Shown here: positions 1 through 6,545 of the stretch, piece after piece
Position numbering within the stretch: the stretch's first letter is position 1
How the letters are laid out: each line of letters starts with the position of its first letter
Assembly (NCBI GenBank): GCA_026388755.1
Contig: JAPLJE010000170.1
Location: 1 to 10,654 of the forward strand
Length of the DNA: 10,654 bases
Direction: 5' to 3'
Origin: Deltaproteobacteria bacterium
GTDB lineage: Bacteria; Desulfobacterota; Desulfobacteria; Desulfobacterales; Desulfatirhabdiaceae
The notes under the pieces: model-generated
Database searches by the model: none
The model's input: only the letters and a program-made list of their open reading frames with translations
What the model was told of the DNA's origin: nothing
Program-made: the position numbers and the translations under genes

Positions 1-729
1 GCCGGAAACCACAATGGCTTTAGTTCCGGAGGCGTCCGGCTTACACCGGAGCGGAGCCGCGGGCGCATAGCCGGAGATGCCGGATAGCTTCTGCTCCAGG
101 GACTGATGCAGGCGGAACCGGAATTTGGGCGTGGCGGCCCACCGGGCTGGATTTTTTTCAAAAACGGGCTTTCGGTCATCGGAGACAACGGGGGAAACAG
201 CCACATCCTGGCGTGCATGGCAGACCCGCGTGGTGGGCCGGATCATGACCGGGATCTCAAATGTTTCGGATAATACGTACCCCATGGCGATCATCTCTTT
301 GGCCTGGATCGGGGAGTCTGGATCCAGAACCGGAATTTTGGCCATCATGGCCATCATCCGGCTGTCCTGTTCGGTCTGTGAAGAATGCGGCCCCGGATCA
401 TCGGCGCAGATGATCAGAAATCCGCCCACGGTTCCCATGTAGGCCGCGCTCATGAGCGGATCCGAGGCCACGTTCAGGCCAACCTGCTTCATGCAGACCA
501 TGGACCTGAGCCCGGCGATGCCGGCGGTATAGGCGATTTCAAAGGCCACTTTCTCATTGATGGCCCACTGGGCATGAAGCCGGGTGTTTTCAGCCTGCTG
601 CCATTCCACAAGTGATGACAGGATTTCAGAAGCCGGTGTGCCGGGATAGGACGTGGCAAGGGAGCAGCCGTTTTCAATCAAGCCCCTTGAAATGGCCTGA
701 TTTCCCAACATCAGAACACGCTTATTCAT
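1..729 (-). CDS. iorA: Indolepyruvate:ferredoxin oxidoreductase alpha subunit, N-terminal 243 codons (3' end beyond window)
   Basis: IorA is the thiamine-diphosphate subunit that, with IorB, oxidatively decarboxylates aryl pyruvates (from Trp, Phe, Tyr transamination) to aryl-acetyl-CoA in the cytoplasm, reducing ferredoxin. Reading the minus strand from ATG 729-727 gives an uninterrupted frame to base 1. Its hallmarks are LLGN-like MLGNQAISRG (residues 7-16), ATSYPGTPASEI (25-36), QWAINEKVAFE (54-64, with the Glu expected to serve ThDP), KQVGLNVASDPL (81-92) and DDPGPHSSQTEQDSR (110-124). These are the pyrimidine-binding half of the family; the C-terminal ThDP and ferredoxin-type portions lie off the window. 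The ATG is preferred because it overlaps the stop of the upstream small gene as ATGA; the ATG 4 nt upstream runs into a stop after three codons. iorB would be expected further left. The family is oxygen-sensitive, which fits an anaerobe. Identification is by recalled family motifs. Confidence 0.9.
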   Translation of the reverse strand, partial: MNKRVLMLGNQAISRGLIENGCSLATSYPGTPASEILSSLVEWQQAENTRLHAQWAINEKVAFEIAYTAGIAGLRSMVCMKQVGLNVASDPLMSAAYMGTVGGFLIICADDPGPHSSQTEQDSRMMAMMAKIPVLDPDSPIQAKEMIAMGYVLSETFEIPVMIRPTTRVCHARQDVAVSPVVSDDRKPVFEKNPARWAATPKFRFRLHQSLEQKLSGISGYAPAAPLRCKPDASGTKAIVVSG

Positions 730-857
730 TCATTTCCCGCAACCTTCTCCCTTAAACTGCCGAATTCCTTTTGCGCCGCGTGGATTACCGCCCAGAGCGT
801 CGCCAGCAGAAATGGAACGCTGAGGCCCAGAACTATCTTGATTGTGTGAAAATCCAT
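726..857 (-). CDS. 43-residue single-span membrane protein between the murein transglycosylase gene and iorA
   Basis: This short frame is unrecognised. It starts at ATG 857-855, one nucleotide after the transglycosylase stop (861-859), behind an AAAGGG Shine-Dalgarno-like stretch that lies inside the end of that gene. Its TGA (728-726) overlaps the iorA ATG by 4 nt, a layout typical of translational coupling. The product begins MDFHTIKIVLGLSVPFLLAT. Residues about 6-28 form one hydrophobic segment (IKIVLGLSVPFLLATLWAVI), followed by a charged tail with KEFGSLREKVAGNE. The layout, a short N-terminus, one helix and a polar amphipathic tail, resembles small CcmD-like membrane peptides in general form only; I do not claim homology. 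The exact packing between two real genes and the clean membrane-peptide character argue that it is translated. Function unknown; it could anchor or regulate a neighbour. Confidence 0.65.
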   Translation of the reverse strand: MDFHTIKIVLGLSVPFLLATLWAVIHAAQKEFGSLREKVAGNE

Positions 858-858
858 T

Positions 859-1749
859 TCATCCCTTTAATTGATCGGCTATTTTCAATATCGTTGTCAC
901 ATAAACCTTGCTGTGGTTGTAATGATAAACCACGTCAAAGGCAGCTTCATAACTGATGCCGGGCTTCCATCCAAACCTCTTCAAATAATTGGCGATACTC
1001 GCGATGGCATCGCTGGGATCGAATAAATCAATCCTGCCGTCGTGATTCCCATCCATAGCATATGTTAAAATATTGCTGGGCATGAACTGGGCTATGCCCA
1101 TGGCCCCGGCATAAGAGCCAAAGATCGTTGTCGGATCGATTTTTTCCCTTCCGGTATATTTTAAAAAGGCTTTGAGTTCCTGATACGCCCATTCGGATTT
1201 GCTATTCGCCTTTTCTTCAAATACGGATTTATCCGGTCTGCGTTCCGGCTGAATAGCGTTCCATACGAGTTCCCGAAGTCCTGAATCTTTCATTGAAGCC
1301 AGCGACGAGAGGGTGTTCAATATGGAACTAGCCCCCAGATAAGTCCCCAGCCGTGTTTCGACCAGCATAATGGCAGTGATCACTTCCTTATTGACGCCAA
1401 AGGTTTTTTCGGCAGTATCCAGATCCGAAAGATGTTCCTGGATGTAATTTCTGGCTTTTTGAAGGGAGTCCGGTGACAGAAATTGATCGTAATTGACCCT
1501 GGCTTCGCTGTGCATGAAAAACAGTGACATGGTACGGGCTTCAAAATGGACATCCTGTTTCTGGAAGAGGGTTTTCAACATGACCGGATCAAACCCTTCT
1601 CCGGCCAGTCTTGCCTGAAGAGAGTTAAACGGCGCAGTTCTGTCTTCGGATGCTGCCGGAAGCATCGATGCCATCCAGAAACAGATGGTCATCGCTCCGA
1701 TGGCCCCGCAGGATAAAAAGATGCGTGTAAAATGATTGCGGATATTCAA
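859..1749 (-). CDS. Lytic murein transglycosylase, MltB-like (SLT_2 family)
   Basis: The enzyme cleaves the MurNAc-GlcNAc bond of peptidoglycan, leaving a 1,6-anhydro end, in the periplasm. The product has 296 residues. Residues 1-34 form an export signal with a hydrophobic core (about 8-30) ending near PAAS; there is no convincing lipobox, so it is probably soluble rather than a lipoprotein like E. coli MltB. GVNKEVITAIMLVETRLG (118-135) contains the expected catalytic Glu131. GSYAGAMGIAQFMPS (211-225) is the family's GAMGxxQFMPS motif. DGNHDGRIDLFD (233-244) matches the EF-hand-like calcium loop of Slt35/MltB, followed by DAIASIANYLKRFGW (247-261). The start is TTG at 1749-1747, with AAGGAA 8 nt upstream (1758-1763). 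It heads the operon with the small membrane protein and iorA. Confidence 0.88.
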   Translation of the reverse strand: MNIRNHFTRIFLSCGAIGAMTICFWMASMLPAASEDRTAPFNSLQARLAGEGFDPVMLKTLFQKQDVHFEARTMSLFFMHSEARVNYDQFLSPDSLQKARNYIQEHLSDLDTAEKTFGVNKEVITAIMLVETRLGTYLGASSILNTLSSLASMKDSGLRELVWNAIQPERRPDKSVFEEKANSKSEWAYQELKAFLKYTGREKIDPTTIFGSYAGAMGIAQFMPSNILTYAMDGNHDGRIDLFDPSDAIASIANYLKRFGWKPGISYEAAFDVVYHYNHSKVYVTTILKIADQLKG

Positions 1750-1847
1750 AATCGAGATTCCTTATTGAGTCGTTGTACTGTGCTTGTGAAACAAAAGAAT
1801 ATTTATATCATATCTGAACAAAAATAATCCAGCATCATTATTACACC

Positions 1848-1876
1848 GTTATATTGTTCTTGTTATTGCGAGTCAG
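1848..1876 (-). promoter_or_regulatory. Candidate sigma70-type promoter for the transglycosylase operon
   Basis: Read on the minus strand, CTGACT (1876-1871) and TATAAC (1853-1848) are separated by 17 nt, matching -35 and -10 consensus at 4/6 and 5/6. Transcription would start near 1841 and leave a leader of about 90 nt before the TTG start. The region is AT-rich, so chance matches are likely; this is a suggestion only. Confidence 0.3.
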
Positions 1877-1887
1877 AATTGTATAAT
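1860..1887 (+). promoter_or_regulatory. Candidate sigma70-type promoter for the DUF1992-ddl-trpS block
   Basis: TTGTTA (1860-1865) and a perfect TATAAT (1882-1887) are separated by 16 nt. Transcription would begin near 1893-1895. It interleaves with the opposing candidate on the minus strand, so RNA polymerase binding at the two would be mutually exclusive. If real, it starts RNA at or after the ATG at 1892, which argues against that ATG as the start of the next gene. Confidence 0.45.
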
Positions 1888-1957
1888 ATGAATGTTTTTT
1901 TTGATGTTCAGACAAAGCAGACTATTCTCAGCATGGAATTCTGTCGTTTCAAATTTT

Positions 1958-2344
1958 ATGATATCAACGGGTTTTGAAAAAATTATCGAAGAACGCATCC
2001 TTCAGGCCCAGCGTCGAGGGGATTTTGACAATCTTCCAGGTTCCGGAATGCCGCTTGAAATTGAAGACGACCGTCATATCCCCGAAGACCTGAGACTTGC
2101 CTATAAAATTCTGAAAAATGCCGGCTGTATTCCTCCGGAAATCGAGCTGAAAAAAGAGATTCACCAAACCCGGGATCTGCTGGCAACGATGGAAGATACG
2201 GCTCAAAAATATCGGACCTTGACCCGATTGAATTATCTGATTTTAAAACTTAATTGTCTGCGGAAAACTTCCGTTGAGAGGGAAATGCCTCAACACTATG
2301 CCGCAAAACTGGTTATCCGTATGGACTCAAAACCTTCAAGGTGA
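1958..2344 (+). CDS. DUF1992 (DnaJ-C28-like) family protein
   Basis: A small conserved protein of unknown function; the domain is also found next to J domains in eukaryotic DNAJC28, but no J domain is present here. The signature is FEKIIEERILQAQRRGDFD immediately followed by NLPGSGMPLEIEDD, then PEDLRLAYKILKNAGCIPPEIELKKEI in the middle and a Leu/Lys-rich helical second half that is probably coiled. The frame is open from ATG 1892, but I prefer ATG 1958 (128 residues). Family members begin just before the IxExRIxEAxxRGEFDNLPG motif, the extra residues MFFLMFRQSRLFSAW look non-homologous, and the candidate promoter would start RNA near 1894. No strong ribosome-binding site precedes either ATG, so the start stays uncertain. 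The stop lies 15 nt before the next gene, suggesting co-transcription. Confidence 0.82.
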   Translation: MISTGFEKIIEERILQAQRRGDFDNLPGSGMPLEIEDDRHIPEDLRLAYKILKNAGCIPPEIELKKEIHQTRDLLATMEDTAQKYRTLTRLNYLILKLNCLRKTSVEREMPQHYAAKLVIRMDSKPSR

Positions 2345-2359
2345 TTTCAGTTAACCATC

Positions 2360-2842
2360 ATGATGAATAAATCCAAACAGAACGACGGTGTTTTCAAAAG
2401 TGTTTTGATGGCCTATTCGGTTCTGGTGCTTCATGTGCTTCTGATTGCCGGACTTGGTCTTCTGGTTCTTTTCTTCCGGGGTGTCATTCAGTACATGATC
2501 TGGATATTCCTGGGCGGAACCGCAGCCCTCATTGTTTCCGGCTACCGCTTTTACATCCGGATGAAGCAGGAAGGCAAAACCCTTCGGGAAATGGTGAATT
2601 CCCCCCTTTTTCATGGCAGAGCGGTTGAAATCAGCATCTTGGGAGGAATGGCCTCCTTTAAAATCGGCAAAGACAGCAATCCCCGTTCCCTGCCCGACAC
2701 AACCTGCGACACTTCGAATCTTCTGGAAGATCCGGCCTCAGCCAGAATCCGGGAGCTTTCCGAGCTGGTTCGCCTGTTGGAAAGTGATTTGATTACCCTG
2801 GAAGAATTCAACAGCGTCAAGCGGCAGCTCTTTCATTCATGA
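2360..2842 (+). CDS. Two-span membrane protein with a SHOCT-like C-terminal tail
   Basis: Not recognised as a named gene. The 160-residue product has two hydrophobic segments, about 14-39 (SVLMAYSVLVLHVLLIAGLG and onward) and 43-64 (IQYMIWIFLGGTAALIVSGY), followed by a basic stretch RFYIRMKQEGKTLREM. A soluble middle (about 80-125) follows. The end, about 127-158, reads RIRELSELVRLLESDLITLE then EFNSVKRQLF, which fits the SHOCT pattern: a helix, a 'xGxIT-EEEF' turn and a second helix ending KxxLL. SHOCT tails are thought to mediate oligomerisation. Two ATGs sit in tandem (2360 and 2363). The only Shine-Dalgarno-like AAGGTGA overlaps the stop of the upstream gene, about 16 nt away, so coupling to DUF1992 translation is plausible. 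Function unknown. Confidence 0.7.
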   Translation: MMNKSKQNDGVFKSVLMAYSVLVLHVLLIAGLGLLVLFFRGVIQYMIWIFLGGTAALIVSGYRFYIRMKQEGKTLREMVNSPLFHGRAVEISILGGMASFKIGKDSNPRSLPDTTCDTSNLLEDPASARIRELSELVRLLESDLITLEEFNSVKRQLFHS

Positions 2843-2852
2843 AGGATTTTCG

Positions 2853-3251
2853 ATGACGAAACCACTCACCGTTGCGCTGCTTTCCGGAGGCATTTCTTCG
2901 GAGCGCGAGGTCTCACTCAAAAGCGGCGATCAGGTTTACGCTGCGCTGGACAAGGATAAGTACCGGGTGATCCGTTATGACCCCAAAACGGACTTGAACC
3001 GTCTGGTTGCCGACGCGCCGTCCATCGATGTTGCGCTGATCATTCTTCATGGCCCGTTTGGCGAGGACGGAACCGTTCAGGGGCTACTGGATCTTCTGGG
3101 TATTCCCTATCAGGGGTCCGGAGTTCTGGGAAGCGCCATTGCAATGGACAAGCTGGTTTCAAAACAGCTTTATGAAAGATCCGGTATTCCGACGCCCACC
3201 TATATCACGATCCACCGGGACGACGCCCTAAAGGCTGATACCACTGCCTGA
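2853..3251 (+). pseudogene. ddl: D-alanine--D-alanine ligase, 5' fragment of a broken gene
   Basis: Ddl joins two D-Ala with ATP to make the dipeptide of peptidoglycan precursors in the cytoplasm. This 132-codon fragment carries the N-terminal domain: LSGGISSEREVSLKSG (10-25, the family's GGxSxEREVSLxSG with the substrate-binding Glu), ALIILHGPFGEDGTVQGLLD (61-80) and GIPYQGSGVLGSAIAMDK (83-100). It runs into the start of the central ATP-grasp domain (GIPTPTYITIHRDD) and then stops at TGA 3249-3251. The start is ATG 2853 with AAGGA at 2842-2846, overlapping the upstream stop. The sequence after the stop resumes as Ddl in another frame, but the stretch that should follow, with the ATP-contacting Lys and the EGSSVG loop, is absent. 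A truncated N-terminal domain alone would not be expected to act as a ligase. Confidence 0.88.
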
Positions 3252-3745
3252 AGCCCGCAATTCAGGAAGCTTTCCGTCATGACGACACCCTGGTGGTCGA
3301 AACCTATATTCAGGGAACAGAGCTGACAGTCGGGGTGATCGGCAATCGGGACTTGAAAGCGCTGCCCGTGATCGAAATCATCCCCGACACCCAATATGAA
3401 TTTTTCAACTACCATGCCAAATATCTGCCCGGAGCCAGCCGGGAAATCTGTCCGGCCCGAATTGATGAGGCGCTGACGGAAAAAGCCCAGGTCTATGCTA
3501 AAATGGCGCACCGGGCGCTTTTCTGTGAAGGTTACAGCCGTACGGATATGATGCTGAAGGGCCGGGAGCTTTACATTCTTGAAACCAACACGATTCCGGG
3601 AATGACCGAGACCAGCCTGCTGCCGCTTGCCGCAAAAACCGCTGGAATCTCATTTTCAAGAAAGCAAGCCCAAACGATCCTGACCCCGACCATCCTCTTT
3701 CTTTCGCTTGAAACCCCTGTCTTTTTCCCACCAAATCCGCTATAA
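3251..3745 (+). pseudogene. ddl: D-alanine--D-alanine ligase, 3' fragment of the same broken gene
   Basis: From AAG 3251 the frame reads KPAIQEAFRHDDTLVVETYI, matching Ddl where helix and strand follow the missing ATP loop. It continues through GTELTVGVIGNRDLKALPVI, FFNYHAKYLPGASREICPA, GYSRTDMML and ILETNTIPGMTETSLLPLAA, which include the Mg/ATP ligands expected as Glu and Asn of ETNxxPGMT. Compared with the 5' part, the frame is shifted, and about 35 codons are missing between the two pieces, judged from recalled E. coli DdlB. After TAGISFS the last 28 residues (RKQAQTILTPTILF and onward) do not resemble the usual LLDRLIELA-type terminal helix. A GTG at 3293 could start a product, but it would be only part of the catalytic core. 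The stop at 3743-3745 precedes the next gene by 69 nt. Confidence 0.85.
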
Positions 3746-3754
3746 AGACAAGGG

Positions 3755-3774
3755 CCGGGGATCGCAAGCCCCGG
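3755..3774 (+). other. GC-rich hairpin between ddl and the tRNA nucleotidyltransferase gene
   Basis: CCGGGG (3755-3760) and CCCCGG (3769-3774) can pair around an 8-nt loop, and a further CCCCGG at 3777-3782 offers an alternative partner. No T-run follows, so it is not a standard intrinsic terminator. It could slow transcription, stabilise an RNA end or be a remnant of the altered ddl 3' region. Role unknown. Confidence 0.4.
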
Positions 3775-3814
3775 GTCCCCGGCTGCTGATACCTGGCTCT
3801 TGTGAGAGGAAAAT

Positions 3815-6505
3815 GTGAATTCATCCCAAAAAAACGACCTGACCATCATTACCACCCATCTGAATGCGGACTTTGATGCCGTGGCTTCCATGCTGGCCGC
3901 ACAGAAGCTCTATCCAGAAGCCCTGGTGGTATTTCCGGGGTCCCAGGAAAAAAATCTGCGAAATTTCTTCATCAGTTCCATGGTCTATCTCTTTAACATG
4001 GAAGACATGAAACACATTGACTTTTCCCGCATCAAAAAGCTGGTGCTGGTGGATACTCGCCAACCCGGCCGCATCGGGAAATTTTCCGCCGTAGTTGACC
4101 GGCCCGATGTCGAAATTCACATTTATGATCACCATCCGGTGATGCCCACCGATATCAAAGCGCATTACGGAGTCAATCGGTTGACCGGCGCAACCGTAAC
4201 CATACTGGCCGATATTCTCAAGGAAAAAAAGATTGATATCTCGCCGGATGAGGCCACCATCCTCTGCCTCGGGATTTATGAAGACACCGGCTCGTTTACG
4301 TTTCCCTCAACAACCGAACATGATTTTACCGCTGCTGCATTTCTGCTGTCCAAGGGCGCCAATCTCAACACCATTTCTTCCATGATTGCCCGTGAAATCA
4401 GCCCCGAGCAGATCAGCCTGTTAAACGATATGATCCAGTCGGCAACGCATCACATGATCAACGGAATCGACATTGTTCTGACCAATATCATCAGCGACAA
4501 TTACATACCGGATTTTGCCGTACTGGTTCACAAATTCATTAAAATGGAGAATCTGAACGCCATTTTTGCCCTAGCCGGCATGGAGAATAAAATTCATATC
4601 GTGGCGCGAAGTCGGATCCCCGAAGTGGATGTCGGAACCATTGTGACGCTTCTGGGCGGCGGCGGGCATAGTTATGCAGCCTCTGCAACCTTAAAGGAGC
4701 AGACCCTTGCTCAGGTGGAGCATCGCCTTCTGGAAATCCTCTACAGCAAGGTTCGGGCCAGACGCAAGGCCAGGGACATCATGTCTTCGCCGCCCATTAC
4801 CGTTGGAGCGGATGTCTCCTGCAAGGAGGCTGCCAATCTTCTGACCCGCTATAACATCAATGCGCTGGTGGTCACGGAAAAACCGGACCGCAAAGATGAA
4901 CTGGTCGGGTTCATTTCCCGCCAGGTCATTGAAAAAGCCCTCTTTCACCAACTGGACGATGTTCCGGTGCGGGACTACATGACCACGGACATGGCCTGGG
5001 TCGCGCCAGATGCGGACATGCCGGAGATTCAGCAAAAAATCATCGAGAACAAGCAGCGAGTGCTGCCGGTCGTGGACCAGGATGTCATCACCGGCGTGAT
5101 TACGCGCACCGACCTTTTAAACATTCTGGCCAGGCAAACCCAGAACAATTCCGAAAACCAGTTTGACCCCGGTAAAGACATCACCCATGCCAGAACCCGA
5201 AACATCATCAATTTCATGAACGAAAGGCTGTCCGACCGGGTGATGGATCTTTTGAAAACCATTGGTGAAGTCGCCAGCCAGCTTGGGGTCGGCGCTTATG
5301 TGGTCGGCGGTTTCGTCCGGGATCTGTTCCTGTATCGGCCGAACGACGACATAGATATCGTGATTGAGGGCGATGGCATTGCCTTTGCCAAAGAATATGG
5401 TGCACGGAACCAAGCCCGCGTCCATACCCACGCCAGTTTTGGAACCGCCGTCATTACCCTTTCGGATGGATTCAAGATCGATGTGGCTTCTGCCCGAATG
5501 GAATATTACAAATTTCCCACTGCCATGCCCATTGTCGAAATGAGTTCCATCAAGCTGGACCTCTTCCGCAGGGACTTTACCATCAACACCCTGTCGATCC
5601 AGCTGAATCCGGCGCGATTCGGCATCCTGATAGACTTTTTTTCCGCGCAGAAAGACCTCAAGGAAAAAAGCATCCGGGTGCTTCACAACCTGAGTTTTGT
5701 GGAAGATCCGACCCGGGCGTTTCGCGCCATCAAGTTTGAACAGCGGTTTGGCTTTGCCATTGGAAAGCTGACAAGCGGCTTGATTGACAATGCCGTTAAA
5801 ATGGATTTGTTCTCTCGATTGATCGGGCGCAGAATTTTCAGTGAGATCAAACAGATTCTTGAAGAAGAAAATCCGGTTCCCGCCATCATGAGACTGGATG
5901 ATTTTCAGCTTCTAAAAGTCATCCACCCGTCTCTTCAATTGTCTGCGGACATGACGGCACTGTTGAATGCCGTAAAAAAAGTGATCTCCTGGCATGATTT
6001 GCTTTTTCTTGAAGAATCCTATATGAAATGGCAGGTTTATTTTCTGGCTATTATCCGCGGCATCGATGTCAAGGTTACAGAGGATATCTGCAAACGGCTG
6101 GAGCTGGCGCCCCGGTCATGCACCCTGCTATGCAAGGATCGTTTTGCCGCGGAGCGGTCTCTGCACTGGCTGGAGCGGAATGCGGCCGTCCCCAACCATA
6201 TGCTGTGCGAAAAACTGTCCGAAATTAAAACCGAACTGATTCTGTTCATGATGGCTGCAACCCGTCAGGAGCGGGTGAAACGGGCAATTTCCAATTATTG
6301 CGTCACCCTGCGCTATATCCAACCCGCCGTAACCGGAAAGGACCTTCTGGAAATGAACGTTGAGCCCGGGCCCATTTATAAGGAAATCCTTAAGTCCCTT
6401 CGCGACGAAAAGGTGAACGGCATCCTGAAAACAAAGGCTGATGAGATAGAGCTTGTAAAAAGGCGACTCTCTTTTCAGCGGAACGGGCTGAAGGCCGAAG
6501 ACTGA
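3815..6505 (+). CDS. DHH-CBS-CBS-tRNA nucleotidyltransferase fusion (CCA- or A-adding enzyme)
   Basis: An 896-residue four-module protein. The DHH phosphoesterase module (about 8-310) has NADFD (17-21), VDTRQ (79-83), DHH (105-107), GIYEDTG (153-159) and the DHHA1 loop GGGGHSYA (280-287). Two CBS domains follow (about 315-375, DIMSSPPITV; about 387-440, DYMTTDMAWV and GVITRTDLL). The class II nucleotidyltransferase head (about 470-650) has VVGGFVRD (496-503), the metal-binding DDIDIVIEGD (511-520), RRDFTINTLSI (585-595) and EDPTRAFRAIKFEQRFGF (630-647); a helical body and tail follow. It adds nucleotides to tRNA 3' ends. The architecture recalls Aquifex and Geobacter-type A-adding enzymes that work beside a separate C-adding enzyme, so A-adding activity is possible but not shown here. 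CBS domains may sense adenine nucleotides. The start is GTG 3815, with AGAGGA 4 nt upstream; a rival ATG at 3813 meets a stop at once. Confidence 0.9.
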   Translation: MNSSQKNDLTIITTHLNADFDAVASMLAAQKLYPEALVVFPGSQEKNLRNFFISSMVYLFNMEDMKHIDFSRIKKLVLVDTRQPGRIGKFSAVVDRPDVEIHIYDHHPVMPTDIKAHYGVNRLTGATVTILADILKEKKIDISPDEATILCLGIYEDTGSFTFPSTTEHDFTAAAFLLSKGANLNTISSMIAREISPEQISLLNDMIQSATHHMINGIDIVLTNIISDNYIPDFAVLVHKFIKMENLNAIFALAGMENKIHIVARSRIPEVDVGTIVTLLGGGGHSYAASATLKEQTLAQVEHRLLEILYSKVRARRKARDIMSSPPITVGADVSCKEAANLLTRYNINALVVTEKPDRKDELVGFISRQVIEKALFHQLDDVPVRDYMTTDMAWVAPDADMPEIQQKIIENKQRVLPVVDQDVITGVITRTDLLNILARQTQNNSENQFDPGKDITHARTRNIINFMNERLSDRVMDLLKTIGEVASQLGVGAYVVGGFVRDLFLYRPNDDIDIVIEGDGIAFAKEYGARNQARVHTHASFGTAVITLSDGFKIDVASARMEYYKFPTAMPIVEMSSIKLDLFRRDFTINTLSIQLNPARFGILIDFFSAQKDLKEKSIRVLHNLSFVEDPTRAFRAIKFEQRFGFAIGKLTSGLIDNAVKMDLFSRLIGRRIFSEIKQILEEENPVPAIMRLDDFQLLKVIHPSLQLSADMTALLNAVKKVISWHDLLFLEESYMKWQVYFLAIIRGIDVKVTEDICKRLELAPRSCTLLCKDRFAAERSLHWLERNAAVPNHMLCEKLSEIKTELILFMMAATRQERVKRAISNYCVTLRYIQPAVTGKDLLEMNVEPGPIYKEILKSLRDEKVNGILKTKADEIELVKRRLSFQRNGLKAED

Positions 6506-6545
6506 AGACCATTTTTTATTTTTTCATCAAATACAGGAGTTTTTC

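Noticed and set aside
1892..1957. ATG at 1892 as the start of the DUF1992 gene
   Set aside because: The extra 22 residues do not fit the family and the candidate promoter would start RNA at or after this codon; not fully excluded.
3498..3891. Antisense frames of 106 and 108 codons over the ddl 3' end
   Set aside because: No recognisable motifs; the plus strand clearly encodes Ddl here.
5117..5686. A 189-codon open frame antisense to the nucleotidyltransferase gene
   Set aside because: It overlaps a region with unmistakable nucleotidyltransferase motifs on the other strand and its product shows no recognisable domain; it is a shadow frame.
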